Positions 7,628 through 15,244 of a stretch of 32,286 nt of DNA are shown piece after piece (positions within the stretch are counted from its first letter, which is position 1; every line of letters begins with the position of its first letter). The stretch spans positions 1-32,286 of the forward strand of contig JAGATA010000004.1 in NCBI GenBank assembly GCA_017621475.1, read 5' to 3'. The notes beneath the pieces were generated by a model. That model was not told the DNA's origin. It was given only the letters and a program-made list of their open reading frames with translations, and did not search any database. Source of the stretch: Clostridia bacterium (GTDB taxonomy: Bacteria; Bacillota; Clostridia; Oscillospirales; CAG-272). Both the position numbers and the translations under genes were made by a program.

Positions 7628-8572
7628 ATGAAAATAATAGCAAAGATATTGGCTTTTACAATGCTTTTTTTATGCGTGATTCAGGTATGCGCTTGTGGAA
7701 AAAGTGAGGATGAAGAAGGCATTTCCGTTGTTTGCACCTCGTTTGCACCTTTCGATCTTGCGCGCGAGATAGCGGGGGACGGCGCGAATATAAAAATGCT
7801 TCTTTCGCCCGGCGCAGACAGCCATTCCTATGACCCAACACCCAAGGATATTCTTGCTGTAAACAAATGTGATATATTTATTTACGTTGGAGGAGAAAGC
7901 GATGTTTGGGTAGAGGGTATACTTTCCTCCATAGATAACCCCAATATGAAGATAATAAGGCTTATCGACTGCACAGAGGAACTTTATTGCGAAGAATATA
8001 AAGAGGGGATGGAACATGACCACGAGCACGACCATAACGATGAAGAATATGACGAGCACGTTTGGACAAATCCCCGAAACGCCGCGCTCATCTGCGAAAA
8101 GATAGCGGAAGCACTTTGCAGCGTTGACGCTGAAAACGCGGGAAAATATAACGAAAACCTCGCCTCGTATAAAGCGGAGCTTTCAGCGCTTGATGAAGCG
8201 TTTAAAAGCGTTGTTTCCGAGGGCAGCAGAAAAACGCTCGTTTTCGGCGACCGTTTTCCACTTATCTACTTTGTTAAAGCGTATGGGCTTGATTATTACG
8301 CTGCATTTCCCGGCTGTGCCGCGGATACAGAGCCAAGCGGCGCGACAGTTGCTTTCCTTATAAATAAAGTCAAGGAAGAAAATATTCCCGTAGTATTTCA
8401 CATAGAGCTTTCCACAGGAAAGATCGCAGATACGATATGCGAAGCAACGGGTGCTTCAAAAATGCAGTTCAACGCTTGCCATAACGTTACAAAAGATGAT
8501 TTTAAAGCAGGTGTGCGCTACATAGACCTTATGTGGGATAATGTAAAAGCTCTCAAAGCGGCATTGAAGTGA
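7628..8572 (+). CDS. Metal (Zn/Mn-type) ABC transporter substrate-binding lipoprotein
   Basis: This 314-residue protein is a TroA/ZnuA-type binding lipoprotein. A lipoprotein signal peptide ends at a VCAC lipobox with C23 as the likely lipidated cysteine. Metal-site residues visible are H66 in ADSHSYDPTP and H144 in DEHVWTNP. A His/Asp-rich loop (HDHEHDH, 130-136) is typical of zinc members. Where the family usually has a third histidine (HxAFxY), this protein has D208 in FGDRFPLIYF, and H285 in the ACHNVT segment could supply another ligand. It probably captures zinc at the outer membrane face. No permease or ATPase gene adjoins it, so partners must lie elsewhere. It is a single-gene unit with promoter upstream and strong terminator downstream. 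Confidence 0.88.
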   Translation: MKIIAKILAFTMLFLCVIQVCACGKSEDEEGISVVCTSFAPFDLAREIAGDGANIKMLLSPGADSHSYDPTPKDILAVNKCDIFIYVGGESDVWVEGILSSIDNPNMKIIRLIDCTEELYCEEYKEGMEHDHEHDHNDEEYDEHVWTNPRNAALICEKIAEALCSVDAENAGKYNENLASYKAELSALDEAFKSVVSEGSRKTLVFGDRFPLIYFVKAYGLDYYAAFPGCAADTEPSGATVAFLINKVKEENIPVVFHIELSTGKIADTICEATGASKMQFNACHNVTKDDFKAGVRYIDLMWDNVKALKAALK

Positions 8573-8573
8573 T

Positions 8574-8619
8574 AAAAAGTCAGGATTTTGGAGACACTCC
8601 AAAATCCTGACTTTTTTCT
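8574..8619. terminator. Strong bidirectional terminator between convergent genes
   Basis: A perfect 19-bp stem, arms 8574-8592 and 8598-8616, has a 5-nt loop, with A-run and T-run ends. It serves the lipoprotein gene (plus) and the GT2 gene (minus, stop at 8621). Confidence 0.92.
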
Positions 8620-8620
8620 T

Positions 8621-9799
8621 TTAAATCATTTTGCTTACGTATTCCGCTTCTTTTGTAGCAAGAGTTTTTATGTCGTAAAGCGCTTTTGCGGCGAAGTCCA
8701 CCGTGTTAAGCTCACCGTTTTCACAGAGGAACAAAGCGGTGAAAAGGTCAAGCACAACAAAGAATATTTTAAGCTCCTTGCCGCTGTCGCGTATATCCTT
8801 TACCGCCTTGAGCGAAAGGTTTACAAATCTTGCAACGCGCTCGTTTCTGCCTTCCTCGTCAAACGCCGTGAATTTAACGCCGTATTTTTCTTTCAGACGA
8901 AGACTTTTGTGAAAATCCTCTTCCGAGAAGATGTTTTGCATCTCCCGCGTAAGACCGTATTCGTCCACGTCGAGCGCACCGAGAATGACTATTTCCACGG
9001 GAACAAAATCGAATATGCGCGTGTATGCAAAATCGTCTATATCCTCTGCATGGAAGTATTTTGCAAGGCATTCTTTGCTCCTTTCAAGAAGACGTCTTCT
9101 CATATACCAGAACGTATTTTTTGTCTGCCAAAAATCGGGGGCTTTCGCCATTTTTATAATGCAGGAAGCATCTTCGGAGCAAGTGTATGGGGCAACGTAA
9201 TAATGATAGAGAACCTTTGACGTACCGACAACTTTTTTGGCGTTTTTCATATTGGAAAGAAAGAAAAGGTCATCCTCGCAAAAGCCTGTTGTTTCATCAA
9301 AGTTTTCCTTGATAGCCTCTCTTCGCCAAAGCTTGTTCCAAGGCAGGAGCGCGGCAAACGTGCTCTGGTAGAATGTAAGATAGGCGTCCTTGGAATCAAG
9401 CGTGAGGACGGTATCGCCAAAGTGGTTATGTATGCAGGGGTGATCGTGGTTGCACACGGCGATGTCTGCATTTTCTTTTGTGATAAGAGTAACCATCGTT
9501 TCAAACATTTCGGGCTCTATATAGTCGTCTGCGTCAACGCATTGGATAAGATCGCCCGTTGCGATGGAAATGGCGTAGTTTCTTGCGGCGGAAACGCCCG
9601 CGTGAACTTTGGATTGAACCTTAACTCTTCTGTCTATGTATGTGTATTTATTTGCAACTTCAAAAGAATTGTCTGTAGATGCATCGTCAATGAGCAGAAG
9701 CTCAAAATTTTTATAAGTCTGCTTCAGTATGCTTTTTATGCATCTGTCGAGCGTTGATGCCGCATTGAAAAACGGCACGATTACAGAAATTTTATTCAT
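8621..9799 (-). CDS. Family 2 glycosyltransferase
   Basis: This 392-residue inverting GT-A transferase starts MNKISVIVPFFNAASTLDRC, the nucleotide-binding strand of GT2. LLIDDASTDNS (35-45) and the metal-binding DADD (89-92) in IQCVDADDYIEP follow. CEDDLFF (174-180) is the ED catalytic-base motif of this group. The C-terminal half (about 230-392) is helical and not assignable. It adds a sugar from a nucleotide donor to an unknown acceptor at the cytoplasmic membrane face. I used the ATG at 9797-9799, with AAGGA upstream; a longer in-frame start at 9880 would overlap the previous gene by about 77 bp. It is last in a four-gene operon and starts 4 bp after the acyltransferase stop. Confidence 0.87.
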   Translation of the reverse strand: MNKISVIVPFFNAASTLDRCIKSILKQTYKNFELLLIDDASTDNSFEVANKYTYIDRRVKVQSKVHAGVSAARNYAISIATGDLIQCVDADDYIEPEMFETMVTLITKENADIAVCNHDHPCIHNHFGDTVLTLDSKDAYLTFYQSTFAALLPWNKLWRREAIKENFDETTGFCEDDLFFLSNMKNAKKVVGTSKVLYHYYVAPYTCSEDASCIIKMAKAPDFWQTKNTFWYMRRRLLERSKECLAKYFHAEDIDDFAYTRIFDFVPVEIVILGALDVDEYGLTREMQNIFSEEDFHKSLRLKEKYGVKFTAFDEEGRNERVARFVNLSLKAVKDIRDSGKELKIFFVVLDLFTALFLCENGELNTVDFAAKALYDIKTLATKEAEYVSKMI

Positions 9800-9803
9800 A
9801 ATA

Positions 9804-10619
9804 TCATTCCTTTTCGTCGGTGGTTGTATATGAAAGCGTTTCTCCGTATGCTTCCTCATAGAATTTACGGCAGGCTTCAAACGCGCTTTCGCGCAGATAT
9901 TTGATGTTTTCCTGCTTGGAGAGCTCTTTCTTCGGGTAGATGGGCTTTGCTATGTGGAGGGTGAAGTAGGGAATATCTATCCCCTCGGCATCCTTTTTGC
10001 CGCTTTCGCGGTAAGTGATAAACTGCGGAACGACGGGAACGCCGTATTTTTCCGCAATGTAAAATCCGCCGTCCTTGTAAGGGCGCGGTTTTTTATAGTG
10101 CCACCACATTGATGCTTCGGGGTAAATGAGCAGAAAATCTTTTCTCTTTGTAAGAATGTTCTCCACTTCTTTGTTAAAGGAAGCCGTGCCGTGCATCGTT
10201 GTATTCATAGGGATCATGTCGCCTGCGCGCATCATCTCACCGAGGAATCCTTTCATATTATTGAAGGGCGCAGCAACGACGAAAGTTCTGTGACCGCGCG
10301 CGCCGTGCTTTACGGCAAGGCAATCGAATTTATCAACGTGGTTGCAGGTGAGCACCGCGGCGCGAAGCCCGCGCAGGTTCTCTCTTCCGACAACGCGCAG
10401 CTTCTGCGTGTGCTGTGTTGTGTAGAGGATAAATGGCTTTACGATGAAAAATTTTTGGAGCGCGAATTTTATTTTTTCCCAAAGTGTGCGCTTTGTGGGG
10501 TAGTGATAATTTTCCGTTACGGGAATAATGAGCTCTTCGGGGATGGGGTCAACGTGAATGTCGAACGTGCCCTTTTTTTCGCAATCTTCTATTGCGTGCA
10601 GTACGTCAAGTCTTGTCAT
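9804..10619 (-). CDS. PlsC-like acyltransferase
   Basis: This protein of about 271 residues belongs to the lysophospholipid/1-acylglycerol-phosphate acyltransferase superfamily. Block I is CNHVDKFD with catalytic H94 and D99. The block III region reads IYPEASMWW (165-173), a variant of the usual EGTR. A hydrophobic/amphipathic stretch at about 50-68 may dock on the membrane. It likely transfers an acyl group to a glycerolipid or glycolipid hydroxyl. Start ATG at 10617-10619 has AAAGGTGA upstream; a longer start at 10655 would run back into the GT8 gene. It is paralogous to the acyltransferase at 11457-12239, with the same NH-x4-D and YPEA-x-W pattern. The acceptor is unknown. Confidence 0.84.
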   Translation of the reverse strand: MTRLDVLHAIEDCEKKGTFDIHVDPIPEELIIPVTENYHYPTKRTLWEKIKFALQKFFIVKPFILYTTQHTQKLRVVGRENLRGLRAAVLTCNHVDKFDCLAVKHGARGHRTFVVAAPFNNMKGFLGEMMRAGDMIPMNTTMHGTASFNKEVENILTKRKDFLLIYPEASMWWHYKKPRPYKDGGFYIAEKYGVPVVPQFITYRESGKKDAEGIDIPYFTLHIAKPIYPKKELSKQENIKYLRESAFEACRKFYEEAYGETLSYTTTDEKE

Positions 10620-10629
10620 TTTGTCACCT

Positions 10630-11460
10630 TTACTCTTCGGAGTTTTGTTTTTCAAATTCGTCTATATAGGAAAGACATCTGTATATAACATCATCAAAAT
10701 TGAAAGTCTTGTGCTTTTGGTGAAGTCCGTCTATATCCCATGGCTTTACGTTGATAGTGTGAAAGTAGGGGAAAAGGCGAAGCGTTTTTGAAAAATGGCG
10801 GATAACCGTGTCCTTTTTCATAGAGCGCTGTTCGTTGAAACGAGAGGGAAAAAAGCGCTTCTTTTTTGCATAATGGTTTATGGCATCCTGGTCCGGGAAC
10901 GCCGTCTTCTTCGTGGCACAGAAGCGGCGCGCTTTTTTGAAAAAGCCTGTTTCGCGTATTTTTGCCATGTCAAGAAGCATCACGCCGGAGTTGATGTAGT
11001 TGGGAGAAATAAAGAATTTGCCAAGATAATCGCGTGCGCCCGCAAACTCCGCACCCTCAAGCTCATAGGAGAAAAGAGGCTCTATATCGCCGCAGGCGAC
11101 GGTGTCTGTGTCAAGATAAATAATTCGTTCGGGAAGCTCGGCTTCGTCCGCAAAAAGGCGGAGAAAAGCGAAAGGCGTATAAAAATTTTCTATGTTAGGT
11201 GAGGCGAGCATCTCACTTTTGAACTTTTCGGTTAGGTCATGGAGCGTGATTCGGCTTTCGCTGTTTTGCTCCTTCAAAAGTTTTTCTATAAAGCTTATCA
11301 TCTCCCCCGTTATCGGAAGATAAGTGCTTTTTATATCCGAAAGATCCATTGTAAGAACGTGAACGTCAAGCGGCTCTGCCGTGTTTTCCGCGATGGAAAC
11401 GAGAGAGATGAGCAAGCCCTTGAAAACCTTATCGTTTCCGCTGTATAAGAGTGATATCAT
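10630..11460 (-). CDS. Family 8 glycosyltransferase
   Basis: This 276-residue retaining GT-A transferase of the LgtC/glycogenin type has an N-terminal MISLLYSGNDKVFKGLLISL (nucleotide-sugar site) and the DxD metal motif DTD (117-119) in IIYLDTDTVACGDI. NSGVMLLD (157-164), QDAIN (191-195), and the C-terminal RHFSK...KPW histidine/tryptophan block (221-241) complete the family signature. Such enzymes use UDP-glucose or UDP-galactose, often on cell-surface glycolipids. Its ATG overlaps the TGA of the preceding acyltransferase as ATGA (11457-11460), indicating translational coupling. The in-frame extension up to 11529 lies wholly inside the upstream gene and is rejected. Confidence 0.88.
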   Translation of the reverse strand: MISLLYSGNDKVFKGLLISLVSIAENTAEPLDVHVLTMDLSDIKSTYLPITGEMISFIEKLLKEQNSESRITLHDLTEKFKSEMLASPNIENFYTPFAFLRLFADEAELPERIIYLDTDTVACGDIEPLFSYELEGAEFAGARDYLGKFFISPNYINSGVMLLDMAKIRETGFFKKARRFCATKKTAFPDQDAINHYAKKKRFFPSRFNEQRSMKKDTVIRHFSKTLRLFPYFHTINVKPWDIDGLHQKHKTFNFDDVIYRCLSYIDEFEKQNSEE

Positions 11461-12239
11461 ACCGTTGTGTTCTCCTTTTTGATGTATTCGATGAATGCGT
11501 GGTTTTCTTTCGTGTAGGCGCGAGCGCACATAGCGTTATATGCCGCTTCGCGAAGCTCTTTTTCGCGCACGCGCACGTTTTCCGCCGCGCTTTCAAACGG
11601 ACCGTCCACATAGGTAATTATTCTCGGCTTGCCGCGATTTGATGCTCTGTAAGTCACAGTAAAGGTGAAAATTGGTCTTGCGTCCCTTGCGGGATAGCGG
11701 AAGGAGGTGGAGGGGAAGGGGCGTATGCCCGTGTAATAAGGCCAGATGTGAGCTTCGGGATAAACGACGATGGCGCGGTCTTGCGAAAGGCGCGCGTTTA
11801 TCGCTTTTTCAAAAGACGAAAAACCTCGAAGTGTTGTCGGCGTGGGGAGCGCGCCGAGCATCATCATAATGTTTTTTGTTCCTTTTGCGGCGATGTTATC
11901 GGGGTTTACGATAACGTGCGCAGTTTGCGGAAAGGTTATGACGTTCGGTATAAATCCGTCGGCGGGTATCTGTGTGTGGTTGCCGTAAAGGTAAAGTCCG
12001 CTTTTTTTATAAGGCTTTATCTTCTCTTTGCCGACTATCTTCATACCGAATTTTATTTTGCAGAAAAGGAACGCAAACGGAGTTACAAAAATGCGGTAAA
12101 CGATGAATGCGGCGATATTATAAAAAATATTTTTTCTTACATAGGGAAAATCTTCTCCGACTTCAACTTTGCGGCGCTCTCCCACTCCCGCAAAGTCATC
12201 GTGAAGCTCATCGCTGTAATAAACGGTTTTCTTTTTCAA
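11457..12239 (-). CDS. PlsC-like acyltransferase, first gene of glycolipid-type operon
   Basis: This 260-residue acyltransferase-fold protein has a hydrophobic segment (about 38-60) ahead of the catalytic domain. Block I is GNHTQIPAD with H88 and D94. The VYPEAHIWPYYTG segment (159-171) stands where EGTR-type motifs sit. It probably acylates a lipid or glycolipid precursor at the cytoplasmic membrane face. The start is TTG (12237-12239) with AAAAGGAGC upstream; no ATG gives the full N-terminus. It overlaps the GT8 gene by 4 nt. The operon therefore alternates acyltransferase, GT8, acyltransferase, GT2. The Trp after PEA in both paralogues suggests a shared, non-standard acceptor. Confidence 0.84.
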   Translation of the reverse strand: MKKKTVYYSDELHDDFAGVGERRKVEVGEDFPYVRKNIFYNIAAFIVYRIFVTPFAFLFCKIKFGMKIVGKEKIKPYKKSGLYLYGNHTQIPADGFIPNVITFPQTAHVIVNPDNIAAKGTKNIMMMLGALPTPTTLRGFSSFEKAINARLSQDRAIVVYPEAHIWPYYTGIRPFPSTSFRYPARDARPIFTFTVTYRASNRGKPRIITYVDGPFESAAENVRVREKELREAAYNAMCARAYTKENHAFIEYIKKENTTV

Positions 12240-12276
12240 AATCGAGCGCTCCTTTTTGAAAAATGTTTACGAGTCA

Positions 12277-12305
12277 ATTTTATCAAAAAACTAAAAAAAA
12301 TCAAA
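12277..12305 (-). promoter_or_regulatory. Promoter of the acyltransferase/glycosyltransferase operon
   Basis: On the minus strand, TTTGAT (12300-12305) is separated by 17 bp from TAAAAT (12277-12282), about 38 bp before the TTG start. Confidence 0.6.
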
Positions 12306-12417
12306 GGACATTTTAAATATAAGGGGTATAAAGATAAAAGAGTTAAAATTCTACTCTCTACACAGGTGAGAAAACGACTCTACAATTTGTGGAGTTGATA
12401 TTTTTGTCTTAAAAACA

Positions 12418-12446
12418 TTGATTTTTTTTAGCGAAAGAGTTATAAT
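12418..12446 (+). promoter_or_regulatory. Promoter giving a nearly leaderless mRNA
   Basis: TTGATT (12418-12423) is separated by 17 bp from a perfect TATAAT (12441-12446). The expected start site, about 12453, is within a base or two of the regulator's ATG at 12455. Upstream at 12340-12400, 'ACTC..TACA' occurs twice, the second copy within an imperfect palindrome ACTCTACA-ATT-TGTGGAGT (12376-12394), a possible operator. Confidence 0.7.
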
Positions 12447-12454
12447 TACATATT

Positions 12455-13045
12455 ATGATAACGAAAGATGTAAAACCGATAATCGCGGAGAATCTTACGA
12501 TGCTCCGCAAGAAAAAAGGAATAACGCAGGCAGACCTTGCCGCGCGCCTTGCTTATTCAGACAAGGCCGTTTCCCGTTGGGAACACGGCGACACGCTCCC
12601 CGATATAAACGTGCTTTGCGAACTTTGCGATTTCTATGGAGTAACACTTGATTTTTTAGTCCAAAAAGGAGATGGACAAATTAAAGAAAAGGTACAAAGC
12701 CGTAAATTGCTCATAAATAACATAATAGTGTGTGCTCTTGCCGTATCCATCGTATGGCTTGTTGCAACGACAATATTTATTTATGGAAACACGATGAAGG
12801 ACATAAGCAATTTTTGGGTCGCGTTTATTTGGGCAATACCCGTGTCTTGCGTTGCCGTTTTGCGCCTTGGGCGTGAGTGGCTTCCGAGAACCGCAACAAT
12901 GATAATATGGTCTCTTTTCCTGTGGACACTTATCACAAGCGTTGTACTTCAGTTTATAAGTCAAGGCTTGTGGCTTTTCTACGTTGCCGGCGTACCTGCA
13001 CAGGTGATCATAGTTTTGAAATACGTTCAAAAATTTTTGAACTGA
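12455..13045 (+). CDS. XRE-type HTH regulator with C-terminal membrane domain
   Basis: This 196-residue protein has an N-terminal HTH_3 domain (about 8-66) with LRKKKGITQADLAARL and the recognition helix YSDKAVSRWEHG, then a polar linker. Four hydrophobic segments (about 83-104, 109-126, 139-158, 164-185) make it a membrane-tethered DNA-binding protein, a common clostridial architecture. No ribosome binding site precedes the ATG, and the promoter places the mRNA 5' end at or next to it. An internal ATG at 12500 has GGAG 9 nt upstream, but starting there would clip the first HTH helix. It is divergent from the glycolipid-type operon. Targets are unknown; autoregulation is likely by analogy. 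Confidence 0.82.
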   Translation: MITKDVKPIIAENLTMLRKKKGITQADLAARLAYSDKAVSRWEHGDTLPDINVLCELCDFYGVTLDFLVQKGDGQIKEKVQSRKLLINNIIVCALAVSIVWLVATTIFIYGNTMKDISNFWVAFIWAIPVSCVAVLRLGREWLPRTATMIIWSLFLWTLITSVVLQFISQGLWLFYVAGVPAQVIIVLKYVQKFLN

Positions 13046-13089
13046 TACATAACAGCTTATAAAGGAAGCCTTTTTGGCGTTTGTGTAAT

Positions 13090-14025
13090 ATGAAAATTTT
13101 GACTTTAACTCTTAACCCTGCTTTCGATATTCACTGCGGCGTGGAAAAATTTCTTGCCGAACACGAAAATCATATGAAAAGCTATCGTCGCCACATCGGC
13201 GGAAAAGGGGTAAACGTTTCACGCGCTTTGCACGAAAACGGTGTGGAAAGCACTGCTTTTGTTATTCTTGGTACGCAAAATTCTGCGGATTTTGAACGCG
13301 AGCTTTCCGCCTGCGGCATAGATTACCTTCCCGTTTACATCAAAGGGCGAATACGCGAAAATATAACCATCCATCCCGAAAATGCGCCCGAAACGCGCAT
13401 AAGCTTTGAGGGCTGCCACGTTTCACCCGAAACTGCCGCCGAAGTTTTTAATATGATGCTGCCGCTTTGCGATGGGGAAACTATCTTCTCCTTTAACGGA
13501 AGAATGCCTACGGGTCTTGCTGTAAGCGAGGTCTTTTCTCACTTTGAAAAGGTGAAAAAAACAGGTGCCAAGCTTGTTATAGATTCCAGCTCGTTTACAA
13601 TGGACGATTTTGCTGCTGTGAAGCCTTGGCTTATAAAACCAAATCAGGAGGAAATATCCGAATGTGTAGGCTATCCCGTTGAAACGGCGGAAGAAGCGGC
13701 GGAAGCGGCGCGTGCAATACATCAAAAAGGTATTGAAAACGTTGTGGTAAGCCTTGGCGGGAAGGGCGCGGTGCTTGCCTGCCGCGAAGGCATATTCGCG
13801 GTGTCCGTTCCCGAAATAGAGGTGGTTTCCACAATTGGTGCGGGAGACAGCAGTGTTGCCGGGTTTATCGCGGCTTACTCCGAAGGCAAAGAGATTGGCG
13901 AATGCCTTGCGATGGCGGTTTCGTACGGAAGTGCGGCTTGCTTTACCGCGGGGACTAATCCGCCTAGCAAAGAGGATGTTCAAAAAATACGCGAAGGCGT
14001 TGTAATTAAAAAATTGAGAGGCTGA
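13090..14025 (+). CDS. PfkB-family sugar-phosphate kinase (1-phosphofructokinase/tagatose-6-phosphate kinase type)
   Basis: This 311-residue ribokinase-fold enzyme phosphorylates a sugar phosphate with ATP, most likely fructose-1-phosphate or tagatose-6-phosphate. Family marks are the start MKILTLTLNPAFD, the substrate-site GGKGVNVSRAL (37-47), the IKPNQEE segment (182-188), and the ATP-site IGAGDS (249-254) with catalytic base D253. No fru PTS permease or fructose repressor adjoins it, so the substrate cannot be fixed. The start is uncertain: ATG at 13090 fits the family N-terminus, but AAGGAAG sits 21 nt away; an in-frame TTG at 13081 is 12 nt from it. That AAAGG also lies in a small hairpin with CCTTT (13061-13073). 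Confidence 0.86.
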   Translation: MKILTLTLNPAFDIHCGVEKFLAEHENHMKSYRRHIGGKGVNVSRALHENGVESTAFVILGTQNSADFERELSACGIDYLPVYIKGRIRENITIHPENAPETRISFEGCHVSPETAAEVFNMMLPLCDGETIFSFNGRMPTGLAVSEVFSHFEKVKKTGAKLVIDSSSFTMDDFAAVKPWLIKPNQEEISECVGYPVETAEEAAEAARAIHQKGIENVVVSLGGKGAVLACREGIFAVSVPEIEVVSTIGAGDSSVAGFIAAYSEGKEIGECLAMAVSYGSAACFTAGTNPPSKEDVQKIREGVVIKKLRG

Positions 14026-14029
14026 GGTT

Positions 14030-15172
14030 ATGCAGAAATTCCCGAAACTTACAGAGTATATAGATAAGCTTCACAATGAGGTTGGCGTTCCGTCCTGTGG
14101 GCTTATCGTTTACAAAAACCACGAAAAGATATACGAGCATTTTATCGGATATGAAGATAGTGAAAAAACAAAAGAAGCAAACGGCGAAACGCTCTATTTT
14201 ATGTTTTCTTGTACAAAGCCTATGACCGTTACCGCGGGTTTGATGCTTTGGGAGCGAGGGCTCCTTGACATTGATGCGCCTGTGAAAAAATATCTGCCGG
14301 AATTTAAGGACGTATTCCTTCTGAAAAACGGGGAGCGCGTAAAACCTCAGAATACTATGACGGTGCGCCATCTTTTCACAATGAGCGCAGGTCTTGACTA
14401 CCGCCTTGACACAGAACCGATAAGAGAAGCTATAAAAAGCTCAAACAATACTATTACCACGCGCGAAATGATGAAGGCGATAATCGCATCCCCTTTGAGC
14501 TTTGAACCGGGAGAAAAGTTCCAATACAGCCTTTGCCACGATGTGCTTGCCTGTGTTATTGAAGCTGTAAGCGGCAAGAGATTTTCCGATTTTATGAGGG
14601 AGAACATTTTCGATCCCCTTGGAATGAAAAATACGAAATTCCGCATTTCGGCAGAGGAAAAAGAAGCGCGAATGGCGAACCTTTATAAATGGGACGAGGG
14701 CGTGATACGCAGATTTTCTAAAAACAACAGATATAATTTTTCGCAGAATTATGAAAGCGGCGGCGCTGGGCTTACTTCTTGCGCTTCGGATTACGCGCTT
14801 TTTGCGGACGCTATGGCGTGCGGCGGCGTGGGCAAGAACGGCTACCGTCTGCTTAAACCCGAAACAATAGAGTTTATGAAGCGCGATGCGCTTGCGGAAT
14901 TTTTGGCGCATCCCGAAACGTTTTCCACGGGTGTGGGTAAGGGATATACATACGGTCTTGGCGTGCGCGTGCTTTCGGATAAGACCGGCGGCGAAAAAGC
15001 ACCCTTGGGCGAGTTCGGCTGGGACGGTGCGGCGGGCTCCTGCTTCACGGCGGATACGGAAAACGGGATCGGTATGATATACGTTCAGCATATGTTTATG
15101 TGGCCGCACGCAGAGGGTGGAGACGTCCACGTTAAAATGAGAAATATCTTCTACGAAGAATATGAAAAATAA
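14030..15172 (+). CDS. Serine hydrolase of the beta-lactamase/class C family
   Basis: This 380-residue penicillin-binding-fold serine hydrolase carries the SxxK motif S60-C-T-K63 in FSCTKPMT. A tyrosine motif Y166-S-L sits in FQYSLCHD, where the family usually has YSN. GWDGAAGS (330-337) stands in the third-motif position. No signal peptide is present, so it is cytoplasmic and more likely an esterase, lactonase or peptidase than a resistance enzyme. It follows the kinase stop by only 4 bp with GAGG before the ATG, so the two are probably co-translated and may handle the same compound; that link is inference. A strong terminator follows. Confidence 0.86.
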   Translation: MQKFPKLTEYIDKLHNEVGVPSCGLIVYKNHEKIYEHFIGYEDSEKTKEANGETLYFMFSCTKPMTVTAGLMLWERGLLDIDAPVKKYLPEFKDVFLLKNGERVKPQNTMTVRHLFTMSAGLDYRLDTEPIREAIKSSNNTITTREMMKAIIASPLSFEPGEKFQYSLCHDVLACVIEAVSGKRFSDFMRENIFDPLGMKNTKFRISAEEKEARMANLYKWDEGVIRRFSKNNRYNFSQNYESGGAGLTSCASDYALFADAMACGGVGKNGYRLLKPETIEFMKRDALAEFLAHPETFSTGVGKGYTYGLGVRVLSDKTGGEKAPLGEFGWDGAAGSCFTADTENGIGMIYVQHMFMWPHAEGGDVHVKMRNIFYEEYEK

Positions 15173-15182
15173 GCAAATAAAC

Positions 15183-15214
15183 AAAACAGCTCCTTGCGTA
15201 TAAGGAGCTGTTTT
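15183..15214. terminator. Bidirectional terminator
   Basis: A perfect 13-bp stem, arms 15183-15195 and 15202-15214, has a 6-nt loop with A4/T4 ends. It ends the kinase/hydrolase unit and, read from the other side, the beta-helix gene. Confidence 0.88.
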
Positions 15215-15244
15215 ATTATGCAAAGTTTTTTGTCAAACTTTCTT

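Noticed and set aside
14030..15172. Antibiotic-resistance beta-lactamase
   Set aside because: The protein has no signal peptide, its tyrosine motif is YSL, and it is coupled to a sugar-phosphate kinase; a metabolic hydrolase is more likely.
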